A stretch of DNA of 64,000 bases, taken from Pseudomonadota bacterium (GTDB lineage: Bacteria > Pseudomonadota > Gammaproteobacteria > Burkholderiales > Rhodocyclaceae). The stretch is from positions 62,001 to 126,000 of the forward strand of contig JAGTRU010000006.1 of assembly GCA_018261905.1 (NCBI GenBank). The letters run 5' to 3'. The first letter of the stretch is position 1, and the number at the start of each line of letters is the position of its first letter. Below the pieces are notes generated by a model, which did not search any database, was not told the DNA's origin, and saw nothing but the letters and a program-made list of their open reading frames with translations. Made by a program: the position numbers and the translations under genes. Below are positions 18,596 to 26,807 of the stretch, in pieces.

Positions 18596-19931
18596 ACGTC
18601 TTCAACTTCAGATTGATGCTTGCCGTCAGGCCGGATGGGGAGGTGTCGGTCAGCTCCAGACGGGTGCCATGCAGTTCCGCAATGCGCGTAACAATGGCCA
18701 GACCCAGTCCGCTGCCTGGCTGGTCGGCGTGGTTCAGGCGATGAAAGCGGCGCAGCACGGCTTCGCGTTCTGCGGCGGGGATGCCCGGGCCGCTGTCGCT
18801 GACGCTGAGACGATAGCCGGTGTTTTCCCGTTTGATGCTGACCCTGATCTGGCCGCCGCTCGGGGTGTAGCGGATGGCATTGTCCACCAGGTTGCGGATC
18901 AGCACGCGCAGCCATTCGCCCTGGCCGGTGACGATGCAGTCGGGGGCGGCGGTGAAATCGAAGTCGAGATTCTTGTCGAGAATCAGGGTGCCCAGTTCGG
19001 CGCAGACGTCTTCGGCGATGGCGCCGAGATTGACGGTTTGCGGGTCGGGCAGGCCGGATTCGGGATCGAGGCGGGCCAGTTCGAGCAATTGCCCGATGAG
19101 GTGGGTGGCGCGGGTCAGGCCGCTTTGCAACTGGTTCAGCGACTGGTCCCGCTCGGCGTTGTCACGGGCCCGGATGGCAACTTGAAGTTGGGTTTGCAGG
19201 GCGGCGAGCGGGGTGCGCAATTCGTGGGCGGCATCGGCAGTGAACCGACGTTCGGTTTCAAGCGTCGTTTCGACGCGTCGGAACAGGTCGTTGAGGGCTT
19301 CCAGCATGGGCCGGATTTCTTCCGGGGCACTGCGCGGTGACAACGCGTGGAGTTGGGTTGGGTCGCGACTGGCGATCTGTTGGGCGACGCCGTCGAGCGA
19401 GGCCAGCCCCTGGCGGGTCGCCAGCCAGACCCAGAGGCCGATCAGCGGCAGGCCGAGCAGGGCGGGGGCGAGCAGGCGCCAGGCGATATGGCCGATCAGT
19501 TCGTCGCGGATGTGGTGATTTTCGCTGACCTGGACCTGCAGGCTGTGGTCGCCGTTCCACAGGCTGAAATGCCGCCAGTGTCCCTCCTGGCCACGTGTTT
19601 CGGTGAACCCCGGTTCGTCGCTCAAGGGGCTTTCCGGCGCGTTGTTCGAGCGCATCAACAGTTTGCCGTCGGCCCGCCAGATCTGGAAGCGCAGGCGGCG
19701 CTGGTACTTGTGGGCGGCCTCTCCGAGATCTTCAATGTCGTCGCCTTCATCATGGCCGGCCAGGGCGAGCAAAGTCTGCGCCGCCTGGGCGAGCTGGGCG
19801 TCGAACAACTCGTCGACTTCGTGGTGGGTGTCGATGTAGCTGAAAACCATGGTCGCCAGCCAGGCGGCGGCAACGCCGCCAAGCAGCAGGCCGAGCAGGC
19901 GATAGCGCAATGAGAACCAGACGGTGCTCAT
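18594..19931 (-). CDS. QseC-like sensor histidine kinase
   Basis: Inner-membrane kinase of 445 residues: TM about 12-32, periplasmic loop of roughly 120 residues, TM about 153-170, HAMP-like linker, phospho-acceptor His236 in AAHELRTPLAALQTQ, N-box (NLVDNAIRYTP) and glycine box (DSGPGIP, GSGLGLAI). It is the last gene of a five-gene minus-strand unit after SHP, DHC, cytochrome b and its partner regulator; its ATG overlaps the regulator stop by 4 bases. Genes of this kind are recurrently found beside SHP/DHC clusters. The signal it senses cannot be read from the sequence. Confidence 0.88.
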   Translation of the reverse strand: MSTVWFSLRYRLLGLLLGGVAAAWLATMVFSYIDTHHEVDELFDAQLAQAAQTLLALAGHDEGDDIEDLGEAAHKYQRRLRFQIWRADGKLLMRSNNAPESPLSDEPGFTETRGQEGHWRHFSLWNGDHSLQVQVSENHHIRDELIGHIAWRLLAPALLGLPLIGLWVWLATRQGLASLDGVAQQIASRDPTQLHALSPRSAPEEIRPMLEALNDLFRRVETTLETERRFTADAAHELRTPLAALQTQLQVAIRARDNAERDQSLNQLQSGLTRATHLIGQLLELARLDPESGLPDPQTVNLGAIAEDVCAELGTLILDKNLDFDFTAAPDCIVTGQGEWLRVLIRNLVDNAIRYTPSGGQIRVSIKRENTGYRLSVSDSGPGIPAAEREAVLRRFHRLNHADQPGSGLGLAIVTRIAELHGTRLELTDTSPSGLTASINLKLKT

Positions 19932-20584
19932 TTGGCGATCGTATAGCCGACGCCGCGTAGAGTGCGGATCAGATCGCTGCCGAGTTTTTTGCGCAGATGA
20001 TGGATATGGACTTCGAGGGCATTGCTGTCCGGTTCGTCGCGCCAGCCATAGAGCGATTGTTCGAGCTGGCTGCGGGTGAGCACTCGGCCGGCGCTTTCGA
20101 GGAGCATCTGCAAGAGCGAAAACTCGCGACTGGAAAGTTCGACCACCTGACCGTCCTGTCTCACTTCATGCGCCGCCGGGTCGAGCGCCAGGTTGCCATG
20201 GATCAGCAGCGGCGCGGCACGTCCGGCACTGCGTCGACTGAGGGCGCGGATGCGGGCGGTCAGTTCGTCGAGATCGATCGGTTTGACCAGGTAGTCGTCG
20301 GCTCCGGCATCAAGGCCGGAAACCTTGTCGCCGGTGGCGTCGCGGGCGGTCAGGATGAGAATGGGCATGTTCTGCTCCCGGCGCCGGGCGCGGACCAGGA
20401 CGTCCATGCCGGCCAGGCGGGGTAGGCCGAGATCGAGCACGACAAAATCGAAACTTTCGGTCTGCAGGGCGTTGTCGGCGGCCTGGCCGTCGCGTAGCCA
20501 ATCCACGGCAAAGCCGGCCTGGCGCAGGCCTACCGTCAGGCCGTCGCCAAGCTGGGGGTCGTCTTCGACAAGCAGGATACGCAT
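19928..20584 (-). CDS. QseB/PmrA-like OmpR-family response regulator
   Basis: Transcription factor of 218 residues: receiver domain with acidic DD (8-9), phospho-Asp51, and K in YLVKPIDL; C-terminal winged helix (SSREFSLLQMLLESAGRVLTRSQLEQSLYG) of OmpR/PhoB type. Closest by pattern to QseB/PmrA/TctD regulators, whose members bind direct TTAA-type half-sites with 11-bp spacing. Exactly such an array lies upstream of the first gene of this operon (22122-22160), which implies autoregulation. Confidence 0.88.
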   Translation of the reverse strand: MRILLVEDDPQLGDGLTVGLRQAGFAVDWLRDGQAADNALQTESFDFVVLDLGLPRLAGMDVLVRARRREQNMPILILTARDATGDKVSGLDAGADDYLVKPIDLDELTARIRALSRRSAGRAAPLLIHGNLALDPAAHEVRQDGQVVELSSREFSLLQMLLESAGRVLTRSQLEQSLYGWRDEPDSNALEVHIHHLRKKLGSDLIRTLRGVGYTIAK

Positions 20585-20596
20585 GGCCGAATTCTA

Positions 20597-21202
20597 TCAG
20601 CTTGCGATGAACCAGCCGGCCAGGGCGATCCAGGCCAGCAGCACGACGGCTGCCAGCGGGCGGGCCGAGGGAATGGCTTCTTCCGGGGAGCCCTGTTTGT
20701 GGCCGGTGAGCATTGCCCGCACCAGGTTTTCGCCGTGCAGCAGACTGCCGGTGACGACGCCGGCCAGATGCACGATGACCACGGCGAGCATGGCGCCGGT
20801 CAGGCCTTCATGCAATTCTTCGAAGACTTCGCCGCCCAGATCGTTATAGATGGCCCAGCCGGAAAGGCCGCTCAGGATAGCGAGGCCGAGCAGCAGGATG
20901 ATGGCCCAGCCGCCGGCCGGATTGTGCCCGGCATGGTGGTCCGGTTCGAGGCGGAGCAGGCTGGCCAGGTAGTCCTTGACGGCGGTCGGGCCGCGCACGA
21001 AATCGACAAATTTGGCATAGCGCGAACCGATCAGTCCCCAGGGCAGGCGGAAGAGGGCAACGGCCACCACGGTGGCGCCGGAAACGACGTGGACCAGGCG
21101 CCAGGTTTCGCTTTCCGAAGTTAGCCAGGCGGTGATGAAGCCGCCGGCCATCAGCCAGTGACCGAGGCGAACCGGCCAGTCCCAGACAAGAATTTTTTGC
21201 AT
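20597..21202 (-). CDS. cytochrome b561-type membrane protein
   Basis: Four-helix b-type cytochrome of 201 residues (prokaryotic cytochrome b561/Ni-Fe hydrogenase B family). Haem-ligand histidines are visible in VRLGHWLMAGG, RLVHVVSG, DHHAGHNPAGGWAII and VVIVHLAGVVTGS. It follows the diheme cytochrome c with a 3-base gap. It probably passes electrons from the quinone pool to DHC and then SHP, as proposed for the SHP/DHC/cytochrome b operon of purple bacteria. Confidence 0.85.
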   Translation of the reverse strand: MQKILVWDWPVRLGHWLMAGGFITAWLTSESETWRLVHVVSGATVVAVALFRLPWGLIGSRYAKFVDFVRGPTAVKDYLASLLRLEPDHHAGHNPAGGWAIILLLGLAILSGLSGWAIYNDLGGEVFEELHEGLTGAMLAVVIVHLAGVVTGSLLHGENLVRAMLTGHKQGSPEEAIPSARPLAAVVLLAWIALAGWFIAS

Positions 21203-21205
21203 CTT

Positions 21206-21667
21206 CTACTCCCGCAATTCCGGAATGGCGATGTCGTGTTCGCTGAAACGGCCATCGGCCGCGTGGGTGTGACAGGCTTCGCAATTGGCCGCCGATTTGA
21301 TGCGCGGGTCGTGCCAGAAGCGGGCCGGGATCTCGTCATGTTTGCGGACAAAACGCGCCGTTTTGCTAATCCGTGGCGGTTCGCCGGCATTCCCCAGCTT
21401 GCCGCCCTGGCCGGCATGACGTTCGAGGAAGGCGGCGATTTCCTTCTTCTGGGCCGGGGCCGGTTCGGCCTCCGTGCCGAAGTGCTCGCCCAGGCTGTTC
21501 ATCGTGCGCCGCCAGTCGGCTGCCGAGAGGAGGGCGGGCGGATAGGCCAGGTGGCAACTGCCGCATTCGCTCTTGAAACTGGCCGGAGTGTCGGACGGCA
21601 GGGGCAGACGGTCGGCCCAGGCCGGTAGTGCGAGGCCGAGCAGAGTGAGGAGAAGGAGCGATTTCAT
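21206..21667 (-). CDS. diheme cytochrome c (DHC)
   Basis: Periplasmic electron carrier of 153 residues with a signal peptide (cleaved near WADR). It has two haem c sites: CGSCH at 35-39 (FKSECGSCHLAYPP, characteristic of DHC) and CEACH at 129-133. Its position between SHP and cytochrome b matches the known SHP operon, in which DHC is the electron donor of SHP. It starts one base after the SHP stop, so the two are co-translated or nearly so. Confidence 0.88.
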   Translation of the reverse strand: MKSLLLLTLLGLALPAWADRLPLPSDTPASFKSECGSCHLAYPPALLSAADWRRTMNSLGEHFGTEAEPAPAQKKEIAAFLERHAGQGGKLGNAGEPPRISKTARFVRKHDEIPARFWHDPRIKSAANCEACHTHAADGRFSEHDIAIPELRE

Positions 21668-21668
21668 C

Positions 21669-22073
21669 TCAGCGGACCTCGCTCATGTAGGCGACGAAAT
21701 CGGCCTTTTCCGCCGGCGAGCAGCTACGCCCGACAACTTCCTTGCAATTGCGGCCGAACCATTTTTCGACCTTGGCCGGATCGCTGAAGCGTTCGGCGTT
21801 GGCCGCCACCGCGATGGGGCGGATGGTTTTGCCGGTGATGGCGTGCTGGCCGGCATTCAGCGGCTTCTCGGTATGGCAGCTAAGGCAGCTCGGCATCTTG
21901 TCGTTGATGGCAAATTGTTTCTGGAAAAATGCCTCGCCGCGTTTGGCCGATGGGGTGAAGCCGGCTTGCACGGCGGCCGCTTCGCTGACATAGGACTGGC
22001 GAATCTGTTGCGGTGTTTCGGCGTGACTGGTAATGCTGATCAGTAGCAGGCACAGGGCGGATAAGCTTCTCAT
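21669..22073 (-). CDS. SHP-type monoheme cytochrome c (DUF1924)
   Basis: Sphaeroides haem protein family: a high-spin cytochrome c with an Asn distal ligand that can bind oxygen or nitric oxide when reduced. With the start used here (134 residues) there is a signal peptide (1-18), haem site CLSCH at 63-67, the probable ligand Asn92 in AVAANAERF, and Cys110/Cys118 placed like the SHP disulphide. An upstream ATG at 22097 would add eight residues, but AAGGAGAAGGACC lies between the two ATGs, so 22073 is the likely start. First gene of the SHP-DHC-cytb-QseBC-like operon. Physiological role of SHP is not settled. Confidence 0.85.
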   Translation of the reverse strand: MRSLSALCLLLISITSHAETPQQIRQSYVSEAAAVQAGFTPSAKRGEAFFQKQFAINDKMPSCLSCHTEKPLNAGQHAITGKTIRPIAVAANAERFSDPAKVEKWFGRNCKEVVGRSCSPAEKADFVAYMSEVR

Positions 22074-22105
22074 GGTCCTTCTCCTTGTTGAGTACATGGA
22101 GAAGG

Positions 22106-22160
22106 AGTTTAGAGAGCGAGTCTTAAGCCAAAATTAGCCGAAACTTAAGCGGGGATTAAC
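22106..22160 (-). promoter_or_regulatory. promoter with four 11-bp-spaced half-sites for the SHP operon
   Basis: Read on the minus strand: GTTAAT, CTTAAG, GCTAAT, CTTAAG, each separated by 5 bases (22160-22122). After the last half-site, exactly 10 bases lead to a -10-like TAAACT (22111-22106). The repeat fits the YTTAAK-N5-YTTAAK box of PmrA-type regulators and is the probable site of the operon's own regulator. Confidence 0.65.
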
Positions 22161-22167
22161 AGGCTGT

Positions 22168-23427
22168 TCAGTGCGTATCGTGTTCGTCGGCATCGAAAGC
22201 CCATAACTGATGCGCATCAAGGAGCAGGCGATAGCGCAATTCCAGGGCCTCGAGCTGCATCAGGCGCGACGAAAGCTGGGCTTCATTGGCCAGCCGGCGG
22301 GCCGTCAGCAGGTCGTTGAGGCTGCCTTCGCCCAGTTGGTAGGCGCGGGCGGTAAGGTCGGCGGCCTGCCGCAGACGGTCGGCGGCCGCGCGCCCGGCCT
22401 GCCAGGTGGCGAGGGCGGCGCTGGCCGAGTAGTAGGTGGCGGCCGCTTCGGCCGATATCTTCTGGGTGATGGCCGCTTCCCGGCTGCCATAAGCATCGGC
22501 CTGGGCCAGTGCGGCATCGGCCGTGGCGCGGCGGGCGCCGCCGGGCAGCGGAATGCTGATGTAGGCGCCGAGTACCTTTTCTTCGCCGCCGCGTTCGCGC
22601 ATGACTTGCACACCGACCGTCGGGTCGGGCAGCCGATCGCTCCCGGCGCGGCCGGCCAAGATCCTTGCCCGCAGCGCTTCGCCGCGGGCGACGCCGAGCT
22701 CGTGGTTGTGTTCGAGCATGGCGCTGATCCATTCGTTGGCATCGCCGGTGATCGGTGTCGGTTGGGCGATCTCCGTCTGTTCATTGAGCGGCAGGCCGGG
22801 GAAGCGCCGGCGCAAATCCTCGGCCGCTGTCTGCTGGCGGACCCGGGCCTGGGCCAACTGGGCCTGGGCCTGGGCGAGGGCGGCTTCGCTCTGGATGCTT
22901 TCGAGGCGCGCCGCATCGCCCAGTTGCTGGCGGCGCTGCACGGCTTTCGCCTGCGTGTCGAGAAGACCGACCTGCTCGCTCCATTGCCCGACGCTGGCGC
23001 TTTCGCGCAGCCAGACGAACCAGCCCTTGAGCAGGCTGCGGCTGGTTTCATGCATGGCATCACCATGCCCGACTTCGGCCAGGGCAACGCCAGCGGCGCC
23101 AAGCTGGGCGTCGAGCCCACTCTTGCCGGGCAGGCGCAGGGGGCGTTCGAGAGCGGCATTCCACTCGTTGTAGCGTTCGTTAATGCCGCTGGCCGGTGCC
23201 GTACTGCGTTGCTGGCCGCCGAGGCGCAGGCTCCACTCGTAGTGCCCGGCTGCGAGGCGGGTGCGATTCGCTTCCTCGGCGCGAACCTGACTGCCGGCGG
23301 CCTGCACGGTCGGGTTGGTGGTCACCAGGCGGGCGACAATTTCGGCCGGCGGCAGGTTGGGGGTCGGTTCGGCCGCGAAGCCGGTGCCGCCCAGGCCGAT
23401 GGCGAGAAGACAGATGATTCGTTTCAC
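22168..23427 (-). CDS. outer-membrane efflux protein (TolC/CzcC family)
   Basis: Outer-membrane channel of a tripartite RND metal-efflux pump, about 419 residues. It has a signal peptide (KRIICLLAIGLGGTGFAA) and two long alpha-helical repeats rich in Ala, Gln and Arg (AQAQAQLAQARVRQQ; ARAYQLGEGSLNDLLTARR) typical of the family. I start it at GTG 23427, after AAGGGACGCC and overlapping the stop of the DUF3240 gene (GTGA); an ATG 33 bases further upstream has no ribosome site. Last gene of the adaptor-pump-DUF3240-channel operon. Confidence 0.85.
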   Translation of the reverse strand: MKRIICLLAIGLGGTGFAAEPTPNLPPAEIVARLVTTNPTVQAAGSQVRAEEANRTRLAAGHYEWSLRLGGQQRSTAPASGINERYNEWNAALERPLRLPGKSGLDAQLGAAGVALAEVGHGDAMHETSRSLLKGWFVWLRESASVGQWSEQVGLLDTQAKAVQRRQQLGDAARLESIQSEAALAQAQAQLAQARVRQQTAAEDLRRRFPGLPLNEQTEIAQPTPITGDANEWISAMLEHNHELGVARGEALRARILAGRAGSDRLPDPTVGVQVMRERGGEEKVLGAYISIPLPGGARRATADAALAQADAYGSREAAITQKISAEAAATYYSASAALATWQAGRAAADRLRQAADLTARAYQLGEGSLNDLLTARRLANEAQLSSRLMQLEALELRYRLLLDAHQLWAFDADEHDTH

Positions 23428-23726
23428 AGGCGTCCCTTGTCGATGACCGGCACCAGCCAATAGAAGATGTTGGTGTTGGGCAGTTTTTGTTTGATCAGGG
23501 CCAGTACTTCGCGCTTGTCGGCCTCGGGGCCGACGGTGCGAATGACGGTCCGCGGCGCATGCCCGGCCACCAGTTCGGCATCCTCGATCAGCGGGATGAC
23601 CGAACCGTGGCCTTCCGCCGCGTTGACCGTGAAACCGGGTACGAGATCGGGGCGGGAGAGCAGCAGGTCTTCGACGTGCTGGGCCACATTGTTGGGCATG
23701 ACCAGGGTCAGCAGGACATCAGCCAT
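23424..23726 (-). CDS. DUF3240 PII-like protein of a metal-efflux operon
   Basis: A small soluble protein of 100 residues with the DUF3240 pattern: LTLVMPNNVAQHVEDLLL, GFTVNAAEGHGS, AELVAGHAPRTVIRTVG and the terminal IFYWLVPVIDKGRL. Members have a PII-like ferredoxin fold and accompany RND heavy-metal operons; a metal-dependent modulatory role is suspected but not established. It overlaps the pump gene by 8 bases and the channel gene by 4, so all three are translationally linked. Confidence 0.75.
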   Translation of the reverse strand: MADVLLTLVMPNNVAQHVEDLLLSRPDLVPGFTVNAAEGHGSVIPLIEDAELVAGHAPRTVIRTVGPEADKREVLALIKQKLPNTNIFYWLVPVIDKGRL

Positions 23727-26700
23727 GCTTGTTCTCCGTTAGGTTGAAGGTAGGCGCAACGCCGAAGCGGCGGAACAGGATGGGCAGCAGGACCAGGGTC
23801 AGGGCAGTCGAGGTGAGCAGGCCGCCGATTACCACGATGGCCAGCGGGCGTTGCACTTCCGAGCCCGGACCGCTGGCGAAGAGCATTGGCACCAGGCCGA
23901 AGGCAGCGATATTGGCGGTCATCAGTACCGGCCGCAGGCGGCGTTTCGCCCCTTCGACGACCACTTCGGCCACCGGTAGGCCGCGCGCCAGCAACTGGTT
24001 GAAATAGGTCACCATCACCACGCCGTTGAGGACGGCGATGCCGAGCAGGGCGATGAAGCCGACCGAGGCCGGGACCGACAGGTATTCCCCGGTCAGTAGC
24101 AGGCCGAAAATGCCGCCGATCATGGCAAAGGGCACGTTGGAAAGGACCAGCATGGCCTGGCGCACCGAGCCGAAGGTCGAGAAAAGCAGGAAAAAGATCA
24201 GCAGCAAGGCGACCGGGACGACGATCATCAGGCGGGCGGCGGCCCGCTGCTGGTTCTCGAACTGGCCGCCCCAGGCGACGCGGTAACCTTGCGGCAGTTT
24301 GATATCGCGGGCAACGGCGGCCTTGGCTTCGTCGACGAAGCCGACCAGGTCGCGGTCGCGGACATTGGATTGGACGACGACGTAGCGCTGGGCATTTTCC
24401 CGGTCGACCTTGACCGGGCCGTCAATGCGTTCGATCTTGGCGACCGAATCCAAGGGCACGCTGCCGCCGCCGGGCAGGCTCAAGCGCAGGGCCGAGAAAT
24501 CGGCCGGCGAATTGCGCAGCGTGGCCGGGCCGCGCAGGATGACCGGGGTGCGCCGCCCCTGTTCGATGACGGTGCCGACATTGCGGCCTTCGAGCAGCGC
24601 TTTCAGGTCGTTCTGAATGTCGTCCACATTGAGGCCGAAACGGCCGGCGGCCAGCCGGTCGACGCCGATCTTCAAGTATTGCACGCCGTCGTTCTTCAAC
24701 GTGAAAGTGTCTTCGGCGCCGCGTACCTTCTTGATGGCTGTTTCGACCTCGTTGGCCAGGCGGTTCAGGGTCGGTAAATCGGTGCCGTAGATCTTGATCG
24801 CCAGGTCGCCGCGGACGCCGGTCAGCATTTCGGAAACGCGCATGTCGATCGGTTGCGTGAAGGAGAAGCCGACGCCGGGGAAGTCTTCCATCACGAGGCG
24901 CATCTGGTCGGCCAGCCAGGCCGGGTCCTGGACGCGCCAGGTAGCGCGCGGCTGCAGCACCATGAAGGTATCGGTCTGGTTGAGGCCCATCGGATCGAGG
25001 CCGAGTTCGTCGGAACCGGCGCGGGCGACGATGTCCTTGACCTCGGGAATCTTGGCCAGGATGGCCTGCTGGACGCGGCTGTCGATGGCCATGGTCTGAT
25101 CGAGACCGATCGAGGGCAGTTTTTCCAGTTGCATGATCATGTCGCCTTCGTCCATGGTCGGCATGAAACTCTTGCCGAGCAGCAGGAAGGCACCGGCCGC
25201 GGCGGCCAGGGCGATCGTTGCGCCGAGCATGAAGGTCCGGCTATGGGCCAGGGCGGTGTTCAGGATGCGGTCGTAGAGCGCCGCCGTTTTCCTGACCAGC
25301 CACGGCTCGTGATGGACGCCGCGCTTGATCAGGTAGGAGGCGATGACCGGGACCACGGTCAGCGACAGCAGTAGCGACGAGGCCAGGGCGAAGACAATGG
25401 TCAGGGCCACCGGGCCGAACATCTTGCCTTCCAGTCCCTGTAGGGTCAGCAGCGGCAGGAAAACGATGATGATGATGACGATGCCGGAAGTCACCGGGGC
25501 AGCGACTTCCGCCGTCGCCCGGAAAATCAGGTGCAGGGTCGGCAGGTTGTCCTGGGCGTCGGCGAGCTGGCTTTCGACATTTTCGACGACGACCACCGCC
25601 GCATCGACCAACATGCCGATGGCGATGGCCAGACCGCCCAGGCTCATCAGGTTGGCCGAGAGGCCGGCCATCTGCATCAGGATGAAGGTGGCGAGTGCCG
25701 AGAGCGGCAGCATCAGGGCGACGACGATGGCGGCGCGCAGGTTGCCGAGGAAGGCGAGGAGCAGCAGTACGACCAGTATGATGGCTTCGAACAGGGCTTT
25801 CGAGACAGTGCCGACGGCGCGTTCGACGAGATTGCTGCGGTCGTAGAAGGCGTCGATGGTGACGCCGGCCGGCAGGCTCGGGGCGATTTCCGCCAGCTTG
25901 GCCTTGACGCCGGCGACGACGCTCTGGGCATTGGCGCCACGCAGGCCGAGGACCAGGCCTTCGACCGCCTCGCCTTTGCCGCTCTTGGTCACCGCGCCAT
26001 AGCGGGTCAGAGCACCGAGCCGGACTTCGGCAACGTCGCTGACGCGCACGACATTGCCATCCTTGGCCTGGAGGACGATGGCCCGTACGTCGTCGGCATT
26101 GCGGATGGCGCCTTCGGCGCGGACGAGCAGGGATTCCTCGCCATCGGCCAGGCGGCCGGCCCCGTCGTTGCGGTTGTTGGTTTCCAGGACGGCCTGCAGG
26201 TCCTTGAGCGCCAGGCCGCGCGCCGTCAGGCTCTGCGGTTGCGGCACGATCTCGAAGGTGCGGACTTCGCCGCCCAGGCTATTGACGTCAGCCACCCCGG
26301 GAATGGTGCGCAGTTGCGGACGGATCACCCAATCGAGCAGGGCGCGTTTTTCCGACAACGAGAGATCGCCCTCGATGGTGAACATGAACATCTCGCCGAG
26401 CGGCGTGGTGATCGGCGCCATGCCGCCGGTGACGCCGGGCGGCAGGTTGCCCATCGCCGAACCCAGGCGTTCGCCGACCTGCTGGCGCGCCCAGTAGATA
26501 TCGGTGCCGTCCTCGAAATCGATGGTGATGTCGGTCAGGGCGTACTTGGAGGTGGAACGCAGCAGGCGCTGGTGCGGAATGCCGAGCATTTCCTGCTCGA
26601 CCGGCACGGCGAGGCGGGTTTCCACCTCTTCCGGGGTCATACCCGGTGCCTTCAGGATGATTTTGACCTGGGTCGTCGAGACATCCGGAAAGGCGTCGAT

Positions 26701-26805
26701 CGGCAGTCCCATGAAGGCGTGGACGCCGGCGCCGATGAGCATGGCGGTGAGTACCAGCATGAGCAGCCGCTGGGTCAGGGAGAAGCGGATCAGGGCAGCG
26801 AGCAT
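23719..26805 (-). CDS. heavy-metal RND efflux pump (CzcA/CusA superfamily)
   Basis: Inner-membrane proton-driven exporter of 1028 residues with 12 TM helices and two large periplasmic loops. The TM4 signature is AIAIGMLVDAAVVVVEN, which differs both from the DFGxxVDGAVVxVEN of Co/Zn/Cd pumps and from the AIAIGAMxDAAIVMxEN of Cu/Ag pumps such as the second pump in this window. The substrate is therefore not assigned. Normal length for the family. Encoded between its adaptor and a DUF3240 gene. Confidence 0.9.
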   Translation of the reverse strand: MLAALIRFSLTQRLLMLVLTAMLIGAGVHAFMGLPIDAFPDVSTTQVKIILKAPGMTPEEVETRLAVPVEQEMLGIPHQRLLRSTSKYALTDITIDFEDGTDIYWARQQVGERLGSAMGNLPPGVTGGMAPITTPLGEMFMFTIEGDLSLSEKRALLDWVIRPQLRTIPGVADVNSLGGEVRTFEIVPQPQSLTARGLALKDLQAVLETNNRNDGAGRLADGEESLLVRAEGAIRNADDVRAIVLQAKDGNVVRVSDVAEVRLGALTRYGAVTKSGKGEAVEGLVLGLRGANAQSVVAGVKAKLAEIAPSLPAGVTIDAFYDRSNLVERAVGTVSKALFEAIILVVLLLLAFLGNLRAAIVVALMLPLSALATFILMQMAGLSANLMSLGGLAIAIGMLVDAAVVVVENVESQLADAQDNLPTLHLIFRATAEVAAPVTSGIVIIIIVFLPLLTLQGLEGKMFGPVALTIVFALASSLLLSLTVVPVIASYLIKRGVHHEPWLVRKTAALYDRILNTALAHSRTFMLGATIALAAAAGAFLLLGKSFMPTMDEGDMIMQLEKLPSIGLDQTMAIDSRVQQAILAKIPEVKDIVARAGSDELGLDPMGLNQTDTFMVLQPRATWRVQDPAWLADQMRLVMEDFPGVGFSFTQPIDMRVSEMLTGVRGDLAIKIYGTDLPTLNRLANEVETAIKKVRGAEDTFTLKNDGVQYLKIGVDRLAAGRFGLNVDDIQNDLKALLEGRNVGTVIEQGRRTPVILRGPATLRNSPADFSALRLSLPGGGSVPLDSVAKIERIDGPVKVDRENAQRYVVVQSNVRDRDLVGFVDEAKAAVARDIKLPQGYRVAWGGQFENQQRAAARLMIVVPVALLLIFFLLFSTFGSVRQAMLVLSNVPFAMIGGIFGLLLTGEYLSVPASVGFIALLGIAVLNGVVMVTYFNQLLARGLPVAEVVVEGAKRRLRPVLMTANIAAFGLVPMLFASGPGSEVQRPLAIVVIGGLLTSTALTLVLLPILFRRFGVAPTFNLTENKHG

Positions 26806-26807
26806 GA

